Shown here one piece after another: positions 36,036 through 47,883 of a stretch of DNA of 64,000 nt. The notes under the pieces were generated by a model. It had not been told where the DNA came from. It was given only the letters and a program-made list of their open reading frames with translations, and made no database searches. Made by a program: the position numbers and the translations under genes. The stretch spans positions 1 to 64,000 of the forward strand of contig LNKV01000088.1 of NCBI GenBank assembly GCA_001465935.1, written 5' to 3'. Origin of the DNA: Clarireedia homoeocarpa (lineage: Eukaryota; Ascomycota; Leotiomycetes; Helotiales; Rutstroemiaceae). Each line of letters begins with the position of its first letter. The first letter of the stretch is position 1.

Positions 36036-38412
36036 TCATAACTTCTCTATCACCTCCTGACTAGACGACTCATCAGCTCTCTCAATCCTCTCCTCTCGCT
36101 GGTTCTTCGTGTTTGAGGCCTTGAAGTCTGCTGTCATATCGAAATGGTACAGTGGCTCCAAGGTAGCGTTCTTGTTGAAGAAAACGTATCGCTTGATCCA
36201 GAATGGAATCGTCTTGGTGAGTTGATAGCGCATGAAAGTGCGGGTTGGAATGGCAAAGATGTAGTCGAGTTCTTCAAGGGTTCGCTGTTTGGTTTCAGGG
36301 ACGAACAAGAAGATCATAATGAAGGCAACGACATTGAGTCCGCTGTGAAGATTCGTTAGTTAATTATTTTGGGGGAGGGTTGGAGCAGGACGAAAGACTT
36401 ACGCATAGAAGCAGAATGCTCCAACTGGGTGGAAGACTTCTAAGATCCTAGGGAAAGAGATGGATAGAACTGCTGCCCAGAAGAGACAGGTGGCGACGGC
36501 CCATCCCATTCCTACTTCTCTGTGAGAAAGAGGGAATACTTCAGCAGAGTAAGTGAATGGAACTGGTCCTTCTCCAGGAGAGTAGAACGCTGCGAAGACG
36601 TAGATAAAGGTGGCAATAAGCCCAAGATGAGCCGTCTTTTCCTGACTATAACATGATTAGAAGTGAACATTGTAATATTGGGAGCTACTTACGGAATAAT
36701 GAAACACAACCCAGCAACGAGAAGGGACCACGCCATCTGGGGGAACGTAAAGAGAAGAAGTGATCTTCTACCGAAAGTATCGATGGTCCAAATTGCCGGC
36801 CAACTAGTAACCGGTTAGTAGATGGTAAGTAAAGCTGATGAAGGAGGTCTTACGCGAAAACGAAGTTAACCAAACCGAAACCGAAAGATGCAATCAAAGC
36901 ATTCTTTGAGGAAGCACCAGCTTCTTTAAAGATGGTAGAAGAATAGAAAGCGATAATGTTGATACCACACATCTGTTGTGCAATCATCACAGTGAATGAT
37001 GCGAGTGTTGCTCTTCGGACACGAGGAATGGTAAAAAGTTGAATGAATCGAGTAACATAGTTGGTCTTGCCAACGATTGCTGCTTCGATCTTCAACTGAC
37101 AATCGATGAAGTAAAGATCTCTTGCCGCGAAAAGATCATGTTTTCGAAGACGGCATAGCGATTTGTATGCCTTTTTGTATTCTCCTCTTTTCATATACCA
37201 TCTTGGGGATTCTGGTATTTTATTAGCACATGTCAAAAGTAAATTATGGTACTTTCTTACCTGGGCAGAAAAAGATCAAAACTGCAAGAGGAAGAGCTGG
37301 GATGAAAGCTGAACCAATTTGCAATCTCCATGCAATCTTTCCGGTATCGACGACGACTAAGTTCTACCATAATGTCAGTTCCGTATGCTATTCACGAGCG
37401 TGGTGAAACTCACAGCCACAAAGCCCAGGAAAATACCGAATGCGGTCCACATTTGCCATGACATGACCAAAGCACTAAAGGTTGAATTAGCACATGATAT
37501 ATCCAACTGTAGATGGTATTCCTTACCCTCGAATCATTGCTGGACTGTTCTCTGCGGCGAAAATCGGCACAGTACTACCCTTCAACCCCATACCAAGACC
37601 AAGAATCAAACGACTGACGAACAATGTCTCCCATGATTTTGCGAAGGCTCCACCGATTGGAGTAAACACACAAATGATAGCAGCGATGAAGATTGTACCA
37701 CGACGACCGAACCAAGTATTGAAAGGGTCACTAATCCAGCAGCCACTTATAATTCTATTAGCATGATGAGATAGAATGCAGAATGCGGTGACACTCACAG
37801 GAAAGCGGAACCAATGTATGGACCAGCATTGACCAATCCAACAAGCCAATTGTCGCGTTCGTGATTTGGAGAAGCTTTATTATCGCCTTGACCGATACCG
37901 AATTCTGCTGGGAACGAAAGATTTGCGCCGTTACTTCCAGTTTGATCCCAACCTCTGTTATGACACTTAGTATTTGACCCTTCAAAAAGAGCAAGTGTGT
38001 AACCTACTGGACAGCCGCACCGATAGAACATGTAATAATCGTCAGGTATAGAGTAATTGGGTGGCTCCATCTGTGAGCCGCTTCGAATCGCAAAGCGACT
38101 TTATCATCTTCGTCCAACTGCCTGACATTTTCGAAGTTTTCAGGATCGGCCGCAACCAAAGCACCCTTCTCGAGTAATGGAAGGATATCGTTCAAATCAT
38201 TCTCGCGCGCAAATTCTCCCACATCTCGAAGAATAACGGTTTCTCCTAATCCGGCGAGAGGATTTTGAATTCTGAGGCAAATTAGCTGAAGCTTAGTCGA
38301 GAGCAAATTCCATTCAAGCTTACTTGGCGGTAACATTATTGTTTAAATCCACATGTGTAGTGGGGTGAGCATGCTCAACCGTGTTAACAGCATCAATTGT
38401 ATCCTCCTTCAT
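36036..38412 (-). CDS. MFS sugar transporter
   Basis: Sugar-porter-family transporter of the plasma membrane. The start at 38412 (MKEDTIDAVNTVEHAH) leads into a cytosolic N-terminal region containing NPLAGLGETVILRDV, LLEKGALVAADPENF and HRWSHPITLY, characteristic of a widespread fungal sugar-porter subgroup. Helix 1 bears SIGAAVQGWDQTGSNGANLSFP across a splice site. Further motifs: FGRRGTIF (loop 2-3), ESPRWYMKRGEYKKA (loop 6), QQMCGINIIAFYS (helix 7), FGRRSLLLF (loop 8-9) and PETKQRTLEELDYIF (after helix 12). About nine exons with introns of 45-70 nt can be traced. I did not fix every boundary. The substrate cannot be inferred beyond a hexose or related sugar/polyol. Confidence 0.87.
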
Positions 38413-40454
38413 TTTAACAAAGTATTGAGGCAAATACTTGGGAGACCTTGGCAGTTAATCTGGGCGAGAATGGCAAGAGAGCAAAGGAATGACGAGAAAT
38501 GCGGCGGGGGACACGAAAGTATTATAAACTCAAGATCACTGAGCTACCAAGCTTCCCCTCCATCCTTTAAGCAGCTAGGGCTAGGTTGCATCCTTGCCAC
38601 ATGGAGATGTTACTATACGTAAAATAGGGTGAATACTTCGTGGAGACTTGACTAGCTACTTGTGCACAAGATCAGCCAACCGTTTGCGAGGATGGGATAA
38701 CAGTATCAGATCAGAATCGGCATGACCGAGTGTGTGAGCGAAGCAAATGCCCATTTCAGCGAAGATAAGCTGGCAGGTAGACTTTTTGTTATAAACAGTG
38801 CTAGGAAGATTGGGCATAAGGAAGCAGGTGCAGGGTTAAACGAAGGAATAAATGTGGATAAGAGTAAGCTCATGCTCCAATGAGAAAGCTCCTTCGGCTG
38901 GATCTACCAAGGATCTAGCAAGCACGAAGGTAGATTTTGGCGCGCGCCCCCCGCTGCATGTGGTGCGAAACTTATTGTCGCCCTTGTCACTCTCCAACCC
39001 CGCGGCATCTGGAGAAGCGGCAGGGTATGTACCTCGTACTCCAGCTTCCTGTACGGCGCAGCTTCCAAGTGAATGCCAAGGAGTCGCACAGCACAAAACA
39101 GGATGTAACCATTGTGCGGAAGTACGAGTTGCTGTCTGCGTTGGCCCAGACTTGCGGCACGTAGTTCGTAATAGAAATGGTATCCAAATGCACTTTCATA
39201 GTCTAGACTTCGACCCGCGCGACGACTTATTTTTTCGATCGCTTCTCAGCTGCATGTGCAGTGTGAGAAATTGGCGTCCAACTTCCTAGTGTGAGAAGAT
39301 TTTTCCTTTTTGGAGGCGAAAGAAGGATTGAGCGAATCGCGAGAGTGGAATCCAGAACAGGCGGAGATCTTCATTCGACCCATGCCCGAGACCGCCCGTT
39401 CTCTGGCGCCCCCATGGAGCCCCAAGATGGAGTCCCCACCGTTTCCACCGTTTCCACAACCTCCACTCTTACCCCAGCGACATTGTAAACTTGTTCGCAA
39501 GTGGCGCTGCGTACATGCGGAAGTAAGCAAGCTCACTAAGCCTAATCACCGATAGTCGTCGCCCGTCGTATGAGTGCGAGCGCTGTTTCCGCTATGGTCA
39601 TCGTACAGAAATCAATTGATCTGAACACTTTACGAGACATTTGATTCCGTAAGACTTCACTTGTAAGTCAAACCAACAAAATCATATCACGGGGATATAC
39701 TTCGTACATACACGAGCGTATGATTCTCAGAGCAACCGCCGAGCTGAGATTCGGGTGGCTGAGTAAGTAAGTAATCGAGGTAACCAGGACCCACACGTGA
39801 TGGAGACCCCATGTTTGGAGAAGCGAGCAGGCCATTCCCCACCCCCCCATTCCCCACCACCCGATGGCAGCCGTCCAGACCGTCCAGAGGCCTACGAAGT
39901 ACACCTCACATGACAGAGCTCCTGGGTGAGCGCTTCTCAACCAGCGCCATGGATCGTGGATCGGTATAATTCTCGGTACATTTATTGATCATGTGAGATG
40001 AATTACTAAGACGGCAATCATCGAGCAAAGATTTGCTCGGCCTACGTCGTCTGAATCTCACCCCCGGACCCCACAAAATGCTTCCAAGTCAACACGGGTA
40101 GCCAGCCTAGCACTGAAACAGTCTGCCGTTGTGGACGGGAAGTAATGTGGTGGAATTTGTCGAGTCATGCCGGATTGCTACTCCAAGGATAAAGCGCGGA
40201 TGTGGCTCAAATTAACACAGGCACCATCGATGGAGTGCGAAGGATGAATAAATGTAGAGGATTGGATGCCGAAAATGGGGGGTTGCGGTATTTAGAAGTT
40301 GTAACCTTTTCGTATGTACAGTACACAACCAGAGATGCCTTCTTTATGCACTTGGGGCTGAACCACGTCTCGCTGTTGGCAACACTGCGGCGAGGGCTTG
40401 CAAATATTTCTCCATCTGCTGCCTCTGAATGGCCTATGTTTACAATAGGCCATT

Positions 40455-40678
40455 ATACTTGGTCCCAAGGATAAATAAGTGTACCCCTTGAGGGTTCTCA
40501 AGTTAGCCGCAGCCAGGGCGCTGAGCCTATAGNNNNNNNNNNNNNNNNNNNNNNNNNNNNNNNNNNNNNNNNNNNNNNNNNNNGCCTATAGAAACGTCAG
40601 GATTGCCCTCTTTGTGGAGCAGAAAGTGCTAGAAGTGAAGTGCTAGGGGTACACTTATTTATCCTGGACACCAAGTAT
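40455..40678. mobile_element. Inverted-repeat element containing an assembly gap
   Basis: Left end ATACTTGGT..CAAGG followed by ATAAATAAGTGTACCCCT; the right end carries the reverse complement (aggggtacacttattta...ccaagtat). The imperfect inverted repeat is about 37 bp. Inside lie 51 Ns (40533-40583), bordered on both sides by the same 8-mer, gcctatag. The true length of the element is therefore unknown. No coding sequence is visible. Confidence 0.7.
40533..40583. other. Assembly gap (51 N)
   Basis: A run of 51 undetermined bases. The flanking gcctatag words are identical, suggesting an unresolved repeat or hairpin at this point. Confidence 0.99.
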
Positions 40679-40679
40679 A

Positions 40680-41015
40680 GGCATATATAGTTATTTGGAA
40701 TTCGTATAAATAATCATATAATGTACGAAGCAAGGGGTAAGCGGTAGTACAATTGGTAGCGCCAGCGAGGTTAAGCGGTAGGTATAGAGTTCAATCATAC
40801 TTCCCATCAATTTATATATTTTTACTCAAAATGAAATTTCATCTTAATCAATATTCTCGTCTCAGTACAACTTCACTATTGCCTAATTAAGGAATAAGAA
40901 TAGTCTATATCTATACCATCAATCTCCGATGGCTTTATTAGATAGGTTATAAGTCTCTTGTACATCATATAGGAGTACAGCTCCCATAGGCCGATCGTAA
41001 ATGCAGGCTATTCGG
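40680..41015. mobile_element. Divergent relative of the 15.3-kb element
   Basis: Shares with the 15269-15777 element, in the same order, a caaggggtaa word, a gcgccagcgagg-like core (gtgccggcgagg there) and a right-hand segment (ctcccataggccgatcgtaaatgcagg versus the ctcccatagacctatgg...atgtagg region). The core resembles Pol III promoter boxes: tagtacaattgg (A-like) and gagttcaatc (B-like), about 40 nt apart. The terminal inverted repeats are eroded. Confidence 0.4.
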
Positions 41016-41304
41016 AAGTACCATAATTAGAGAACACAATTGTTGATGAACTGAAGAAGACGTCAGCAGAACTCGGGGAAGGTATGCAGGATAGATACAT
41101 GTTTCTCTAAGCTAAGCAAGCGCGGTATCGCAGGGCCAGGCAACAAAGGAGCATTGGTTAATATATACAACGGTGATTCCCCTTGACATAACAACCATGA
41201 TCAGAGCTAGCTACTTTCCCGATGAAGGAAAATAAAATAAATAAATAAATAATAATGTATAGAAAGCCGCTGTTCCCTAAATACTGAGCCTAAGAGACAA
41301 ACTT

Positions 41305-42676
41305 TCACCAAGGTATTTGCCTCGATAGGGCTTTGGGATACTCCAAATGACATACAATGTCAAAGTCATCTCCATGAAATTGCTCCAAATATGTGCAAAT
41401 CGCCTGACATTCCAAAGATACTCGACGCCATAACCACCAGTGTGGAAATTCACACACCTTCGCAAGCCACCATGAGAGCAACAAAATCGCTTTTGGCTCT
41501 TTTTGGAACAGCAGGCATTTGTAACCTGGGCGCATAGTACAAACAAACGACCAAAACAACAAAATAACGGTGGGAGCATCTCTGATATTCATGGTATCCG
41601 CTAGAAGAGACAACGCGAGGTGGTATGGGTTGTTGTCGACGTTCGAAGTCGTGTTCAGTCCATATAGAGGTTTGAAAGCCAGGGGAAGATTCTCTAGACG
41701 TGATTCTGTGGCGCTTGAGAAAGAGACTGGCATAGGGGGCCCCAGGAGCGCTTTAAAGGCACTAGCATTCCGATCCATACCCAATTTCCAGACTTCTTGT
41801 TTGCCCCAGCTCATTGTCAGCCAATTGAGGTCCATGGATGATGCAGGTCTCAGTGGCCATGCATCTTCTGGTGTGTCCGCTTCTATGTTTGCGAAGGCGA
41901 TCATTCCAAGGAGCACCGATGTAGCGTATAAGGCATCCTGCGCTGAAGGTTCTTGGGGGGCTGAGCGAAGCTTGTTATTGAATATGGCTATGCTTTGATA
42001 CCAATGATATGTTTCCATCGAAGACATTCTAAAGTTTCGGGGATCCGTTATGAATCGATCGTGCATAAGCGTAAATGTCAAAAGCGCATGCATCAAGTGA
42101 GGATGCTGCATATTGTTAGTTAATAACGGCAGTGTTCGGCACAGATGTAAAACGTACCAAGCAGCTAAGCTTGACAAACTCATTTTGGAAAATTTGGAGA
42201 TTTCTCTCTGTTGTTATCGTATATATAGTCCTCGACTGAAACTTCTCCAGCAGTTGCAAGTGACGTTGCTCCCCCAGATTGTGTGGATTTTCATTGAGCC
42301 ATGATCCTTGATTCGGAAGACTTATGCCGACAACTGTTTGACTTAAAGAATAAGGCAGTCTTTGGGACAAGGTTTCGAAGTTCAGAGCTTTATCGACGAA
42401 TAGCTGCAGCTGTAGCTCGGGGGATTTGTTGTCATAATTGCATAAAACGTCATATGATTTGCATCGATTGCAGAAGGGTTTGCCTTCGTCACACTACGTA
42501 TAGTTCTGATTAGAGGGATTCTGGAAACCCAGGTGTGGGTATGGAAGTGGGTGATGGAGGAATAAAGCAGGAACCTTGCGTACCTTGACCTTTCTGAGCT
42601 TGCAGTTTCCACACCCACGACGCGACTTTCGATGTGCTTTGATCTTACGGGCTGCTTCCTTGATGGGTATAGACAT
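41305..42676 (-). CDS. Zn2Cys6 transcription factor
   Basis: Nuclear DNA-binding regulator. Three exons (42676-42584, 42493-42158, 42105-41305) join in frame to 409 residues. The zinc cluster is split by the first intron: GCGNC-KLRKVK-C then DEGKPFCNRCKSYDVLC, giving C-x2-C-x6-C-x6-C-x2-C-x6-C with the basic KAHRKSRRG arm before it. The remainder matches the C-terminal region common to many fungal Zn2Cys6 proteins (HPHLMHALLTFTLMHDR; LLLSWWLAKVCEFPHWWLWRR; ECQAICTYLEQ). It is about 100 residues shorter than many relatives but shows no break. It is divergent from the MDR reductase gene, with about 930 bp between, and could regulate that neighbour. Confidence 0.87.
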
Positions 42677-43605
42677 GACGTTCGCAAGGCTTAGGATCAA
42701 AGCAAGGCTATTGTAGGCACTGAAAAGCTGCCAGACTCTCGAGAGAACCTGCAGGCCAACAAGAAGGTCTCGTTTGGGTATTGTGGTGCTGAGGATGCAT
42801 GCCGTCTTGCCAAAAGAGGCGATCACCTTGCGAGCCTCGTGGAAGCATTCGCGGCACAGCTCAAGGAGTGGCTGTGCGATATGTGTTGTCCAGTTTTGGG
42901 CGAAGGGGTGGAAATTAAGCAAAGGTAAGCAAAGGTAAGCAAAGGTTACATGGACCTCGTTATTGAGGTTATGTGAGGCTGAGGAGTATTTTCATCAGCC
43001 GACTCTGAGTCCAGAGTTCGAGGTTGGTCTCACGATTTGTCGGATAATCTCAACCCCGCCTGCCCTCGTCATTTTCCGGCCACGCTAACCACAATTCGCA
43101 TATGAGAAGGCGCGCTAAGCTTCTTCGGAACTGGGCCATTCATATCGTATCGTCAGATTCCTTTGCTTCGAACCCTCCTAACCTCACTTCGGATTCTGTA
43201 TATAATTTTACTAGCTAGAAGAGCAGATGGGCCTTCATATGGCTTTCATGGTTGTCCGACCCTGTAGGCTCGGACATGAAGAATTATCCTCCTCCGTTCG
43301 TGGTAAGAAATGATGTCCTAGAGGGTAGGCCGACGATAGGTATAAGTATCGCATTTCATCTTCGTTTGAGTGCAGCATCAATCTCCCGACAGTTTCCTTT
43401 AACTCACGAATCTGAAGATCCCTCCTCGCTCCTGCCATCAACTGCATCACCCCAATATCCAACTCAATCTATTGCAAAGAAATTCTGCAGTTTTTACAGC
43501 TTTCATCACATCTCTCACGTACTTCAGCTATTCATCTCAGACATTATTTTCTCTTAGTGCTAAGACTGCCTTTTCGATACCCTGGTCCTGCTCATACTCC
43601 TCGCC
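42677..43605. promoter_or_regulatory. Divergent intergenic promoter region
   Basis: Shared upstream region of the Zn2Cys6 gene (-) and the MDR reductase (+). A 10-bp repeat, gcaaaggtaa, occurs about three times at 42918-42950 within the probable leader of the regulator. I could not identify a specific CGG-type binding site with confidence. Confidence 0.35.
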
Positions 43606-44790
43606 ATGTCCTCGGCGTCGAAAGATCCCTCAAATCAAGCAGTATGGCTTCAATCCTGCGGCAAATTGGAGGTCAAAGCAGCACCATACACTCACCCCGG
43701 CAAGAACGAAATTGTCATCAAGAACCGTGCACTTGCCATCAACCCCGCAGATTGGATCAAGCAAGACATGGGTAGCTTCATGTTCTCCTGGATGAAATAT
43801 CCATGTGTTATGGGATACGACGTTGCTGGAGAGGTGGTCGAGGTTGGAACTGGTGTTACACGATTTAAAGTTGGTGATCGTGTTGTTAGTATGGCGACTG
43901 GGACAAGCAAGCTACTGAATACTCCGACAAAAAGTGGTTTCCAGCTCTATCCTGTCCTCTTGGAGCATATGACATCTCATATCCCCCCTACCCTCTCATT
44001 TGAACAAGCCTCAGTCATTCCTTTGGGATATTCAACGGCAGCATGCGGGTTGTTTCAAAAAGATCATTTGGCCCTTGAACTTCCATCAATGTCTCCAAAC
44101 CCCACTGGAAAGACTGTTCTCATATGGGGTGGCTCTACCAGCGTTGGTGTCAATGCTATTCAGTATGTTGACACCTCTCTGATAACAGTTATTCATTTGT
44201 TGATGTGATATGCTGACTACTTCAGGCTTGCGGTTGCTGCTGGATACGACGTCATCACCACATGTTCTCCAAGGAACTTTGAGCTGGTCAAGAAACTCGG
44301 TGCAAGCCAGGTTTTCGATTATAACAGCAAAACCGTTGTTTCTGATATCATACGCGTGCTCCAAAATGTGACAGTGGCTGGTGCCATGTCCATAGGGCAG
44401 GGAGCCATAGATGCGTGTATGGACATTCTCGACAAATGTCAAGGAACTAAAGTCCTCGCCATGATAACTTATCCTCTACCTATGCCACCACCAAAACATT
44501 TTGTTCTTCCAAAGACTGTTGGTACATTTGTACCATGGATGGCTGCGAATTACATCAAATGCAAGACTAGAGGAATCAAAAATGCATTTGTGGAAGGATC
44601 GACCCTGATATCTAATGGAATTGGAGAAGCCGTCTACGCAAACTTCCTTTCTGAAGCATTGGAGAAGGGTACTTTTGTCGCTGCTCCTGAGCCTAAAGTG
44701 GTTGGAACGGGATTGGAATTTGTGGAGGCTGGAATGAAGATGCAAAGGGATGGGGTGTCTGCTTGTAAGGTCGTGATTGCGTTGGATTGA
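43606..44790 (+). CDS. MDR-family oxidoreductase (zinc-type alcohol dehydrogenase-like)
   Basis: NAD(P)H-dependent reductase of the medium-chain dehydrogenase superfamily, close to fungal enoyl-reductase or CipB-like enzymes. Two exons (43606-44162, 44226-44790) join in frame to 373 residues. The GroES-like domain has ALAINPADWIKQD and PCVMGYDVAGEVVEVG. The nucleotide fold has GKTVLIWGGSTSVGVNAIQ, split by the intron. The catalytic and structural zinc cysteines of true alcohol dehydrogenases are absent, consistent with a zinc-free reductase. Relatives often sit in secondary-metabolite clusters as trans-acting enoyl reductases, but no polyketide synthase is present here. Confidence 0.85.
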
Positions 44791-45828
44791 TTTGGCGTTG
44801 TTGTTTCCCTTCTCATGATATCATTGACACCCCAGACGATCTTTTGTATTTTATTTTTCCTATAGAGATCCCTAATGACTACGTCTTATCTTCTATTCCG
44901 CTCAACTTTCTCATTGGTAGTATTACTTGGTCTTCAAGAGAGTTTTCCTTGGTGTTATGGTCGCCTCTTTCACGCCATGAAAATTGGCTCATATCCCTAG
45001 GCAATTTTAACATTCTTCAAGCCTTCCTAGAAACAGCGTTTTGATTGTGCAAATTGAGAGCACTCTATGGTTAGCCTTTTCTGTCATGAAACCTGGGGCT
45101 TATTGTTGCGGTTGCAGCAGGTTGACACGTAGAATAGTGCCTGTAAGCTTGAAGGGATTTAAAGTAAGGTAAGAAGTAATAATAACTTAATGAATTGACT
45201 TGCTGTTCTGAACATCTAATGAGCTATCTACGGTAGGAAGGACTCCTTGTATAAGTGCTCTTCGAGCTCTTCAAGCTCCTGATACGGGTACTACGGCCCT
45301 ATGCCCTTATGGCTTTTGCATACAATATCATAACGGATATTATGCCCTTATGCCCTTACGACATATGCATATATCCTGTGTATCCGGATATTATGCCCTT
45401 ATGTATACATTTGCGGCCCGTACATATAGCCTGTGCATAGGGCCTGTGCATAGCGTTCATTATTTTTTAGTGACCCACATCCTTATTCCCGCACTTATTT
45501 CCAACACTTATAATGCAATGGGTACAGCTATCTTCCTAATTGCAACGTGGTAGCCGGGAACATATGACATATCGGATCTATACATGTGGTCTGAGCTAGC
45601 GGGGACATGTTGTGGAAAACGAAATCAATTGCTGGCATAAGGGAGAACGGCGTCCATTCCATTGTTCTCCCTGAACAAGCAATACCAAATGGCATGCGGA
45701 AGAACTCTAAGATCATTGGTTTCTACACTATTGTTGCTGCGAGCCGACAATACTATCGCGAGCATCAACTACCCCATTGCCCCACTCTCCTCGTCTTCCA
45801 TTTTCGGCCTTGAATCTCATCACCAACC
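44791..45828. other. Intergenic region
   Basis: About 1 kb. It contains an irregular repeat of atgcccttatg-type words at about 45295-45410. No gene recognised. Confidence 0.45.
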
Positions 45829-47262
45829 CTACCTCTGCTTCAAACGACACTCAATATGCGGATGCGTCCCAACTAGGTATCTCCAAATATTGACAATCTC
45901 CAAACTCGCTGCACCCACAATCTGCTCGAATTCTGACTTTGACTTCTCTTTCCCATTCGGCATCATCATGCAGAACTCCATCCAGTAGATAAACATATCG
46001 CCTCCGATTCCTGTCTTGTACGGCCGGATATTGTCCGCGATTATAAGTCTAGATTTGTGACCCATGGCCGATGCAATATTTTTGGCCAGTTCTACACAAA
46101 CTGGCTCGTAAAAAATCTTGGAGGATGTGACGGATCAAGTAGACGTGTGCATCTGGGAGGAAAATTTAGTACCACGCTACTTAGAAATGAAGTTTGATGA
46201 TGAGATGGAGTGCTTACTCTTAACAGGCTGTGGCGTAGGAAAATCATACACCATCTTCTCAATATATTGGAATCTCCTCATCCGGCAGATTATCCAGCAC
46301 ATCAGGACGATCCTGCAAGATTAGTTTCGCCCCAAATCCAGCAGGAGCTTCCTTCTGCACCGCAATCAGAGCTGGTCCTTGACCGCCTCTGATATCAACG
46401 ATGAATGGTCGGTCTTTCTCTGTTTTTACTTCCTCTTTCATGCTCACGAACGTGAATAAACCTAAGATGGTGACGGACCGCTCCATTTGCACCATGGATG
46501 CGTTGAACGTGCGGAGGCGTTCAGGGGGATACGATGTGACTTCATCGAAAGTCTTTCCTTCGAGGCCATAGCCGTATGCGTAGGGTGATTTATTGAGATC
46601 GTATAAGTCTGCACGAGAATGAGTTTTGAAGTACTCAGGCAGCTTCATGAATGGTGATGTGTAATCGTAACTAATCATGTAATGAGTGGATGAGATTCGG
46701 ACAGAACGAGGAAATGAGTCTCACATCATCTGAGTAGTCCTAGTCCACCTCCCGGGAGGTATGCACGAGATTTGTTATTATGTTGGAAAAAGATCTAGCT
46801 CAACTTCTTCACCGATGCCTAAAATGACGGTAATGCGTAGAGCTCGAGCTGGGCGAACAGATTAATATGGGCCTTGGTCCTATTACAGGAATTTTCAATC
46901 ACCTATGACTGATTCATCAATGTCAAGCAAAGAAGAGAGGTCTTTAGTGCTGACAGGTCCTTCGATAGGCATCTTCTCTCAGACTCCAACCCCAGTCAGG
47001 AGGTGAAGAGCAGCTATAACAATGGTCTAGATCGACCGATTTTTTTTTTTTTTTTAGAGAGGTTCTCGAATACCAGGGCTCGGTAACTCGCCATTTCCCA
47101 TTGTCTATTCACCACATCCAAAGGCTCTTCTAGAAGATATTGAAGCTTATCGACCTGTTTAAGAAGCTTGGCTTGGGCATGCTGATCAACGGTAAAGTCG
47201 TTGACGGCCGCAGTTATCTCGCTTGCGGTTCTTTTCAGTTCCTCGTTCTTGTTTGATCCCAT
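45829..47262 (-). pseudogene. O-methyltransferase pseudogene (fungal family 2 type)
   Basis: S-adenosylmethionine-dependent O-methyltransferase remains, N- to C-terminus: MGSNKNEELKRTASEITAAV with LQYLLEEPLDVVNRQWEMA; MPIEGPVSTKDLSSLLDID; RALRITVILGIG; LPEYFKTHSRADLYDLNKS; a SAM-binding strand reading VDIRGGQG where relatives have Gly-Gly-Gly; QDRPDVLDNLP; AHVYLIRHILQDF; and the catalytic-side ending. Two breaks are visible: a frame change in a Thr/His stretch near 46775 and a one-base surplus in a T-run near 46107 (HILQDF to FYEPVCVEL). The long A/T homopolymer at 47041-47055 also disrupts the frame. Part of the winged-helix region is missing. The sum of breaks and the Gly-to-Arg change argue for decay rather than sequencing error. 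Confidence 0.7.
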
Positions 47263-47883
47263 AATGATGACCTTTGGTTTGACAATCTTTGACAGTAAGG
47301 AAACGTAATAACAATATTCGATGGATATACCGAGCATGATGAGCTTACGCAAGATGTTCCTCATTCCTCAGCGGTCGCCACGTCAATTCAATACAGCCCC
47401 AATCGCAACAGTCAGTGGCGTACGAAGTGCCCATGTCGAAGTGCCCATGTCGAAGTGCCTATGTCGAAGTGCCCAGGTCGAAGTGCGACAGGCATGACAC
47501 GTTGCCTAGTTTAGCGCAAAATGCCCGGAATTGTTTCATTGATCTGCATCTCGGTACCGAGTGGACTGAGTGGTCCAAGTGGTCCGAGTCAGTCTACTAA
47601 GTAGAAAAATGGTGGATTCTTCACCCCGGAAGTTCCCATCCGGGCAACTCAACAGAACGCGAACCGTGCCGAAGGAGCTCTTCGTGCGCTTCCAAGACTT
47701 CCGCGGGTCTTGTATATCACTCTGACTGGCCTTTCATCTCAGCAAACCTTACTCTGGAACCGAGGCACTGTTTGTTGAATCTGGAAGCTTGGAAGGAAGA
47801 CCTTGCGTGTTCTTTAATAACTGCATCAATTCCCCGTATAACTATTCCTAGGAACTTAAAGTTCACTGCCCTATAATCCTAAA
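47263..47883. other. Intergenic region with 14-bp tandem repeat
   Basis: A 14-bp unit, gaagtgcccatgtc, occurs about five times at 47424-47491 with small changes. The rest is probably the leader of the methyltransferase at 47884. Confidence 0.6.

Larger units (their letters stand above)
38413..41304. other. Repeat-bearing intergenic region with assembly gap
   Basis: About 2.9 kb with no supported gene. It contains the inverted-repeat element with 51 Ns (40455-40678) and a decayed relative of the 15.3-kb element (about 40680-41015). Confidence 0.5.

Noticed and set aside
40730..40800. Complete tRNA gene
   Set aside because: A- and B-like boxes are present, but I could not form an acceptor stem or a cloverleaf; treated as part of a mobile element.
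46130..46245. Stop codons in the O-methyltransferase near AAGCACTCC
   Set aside because: They fall inside a normal intron (donor GTAAGC, acceptor CCCAG); the gene is broken by other changes, not these.
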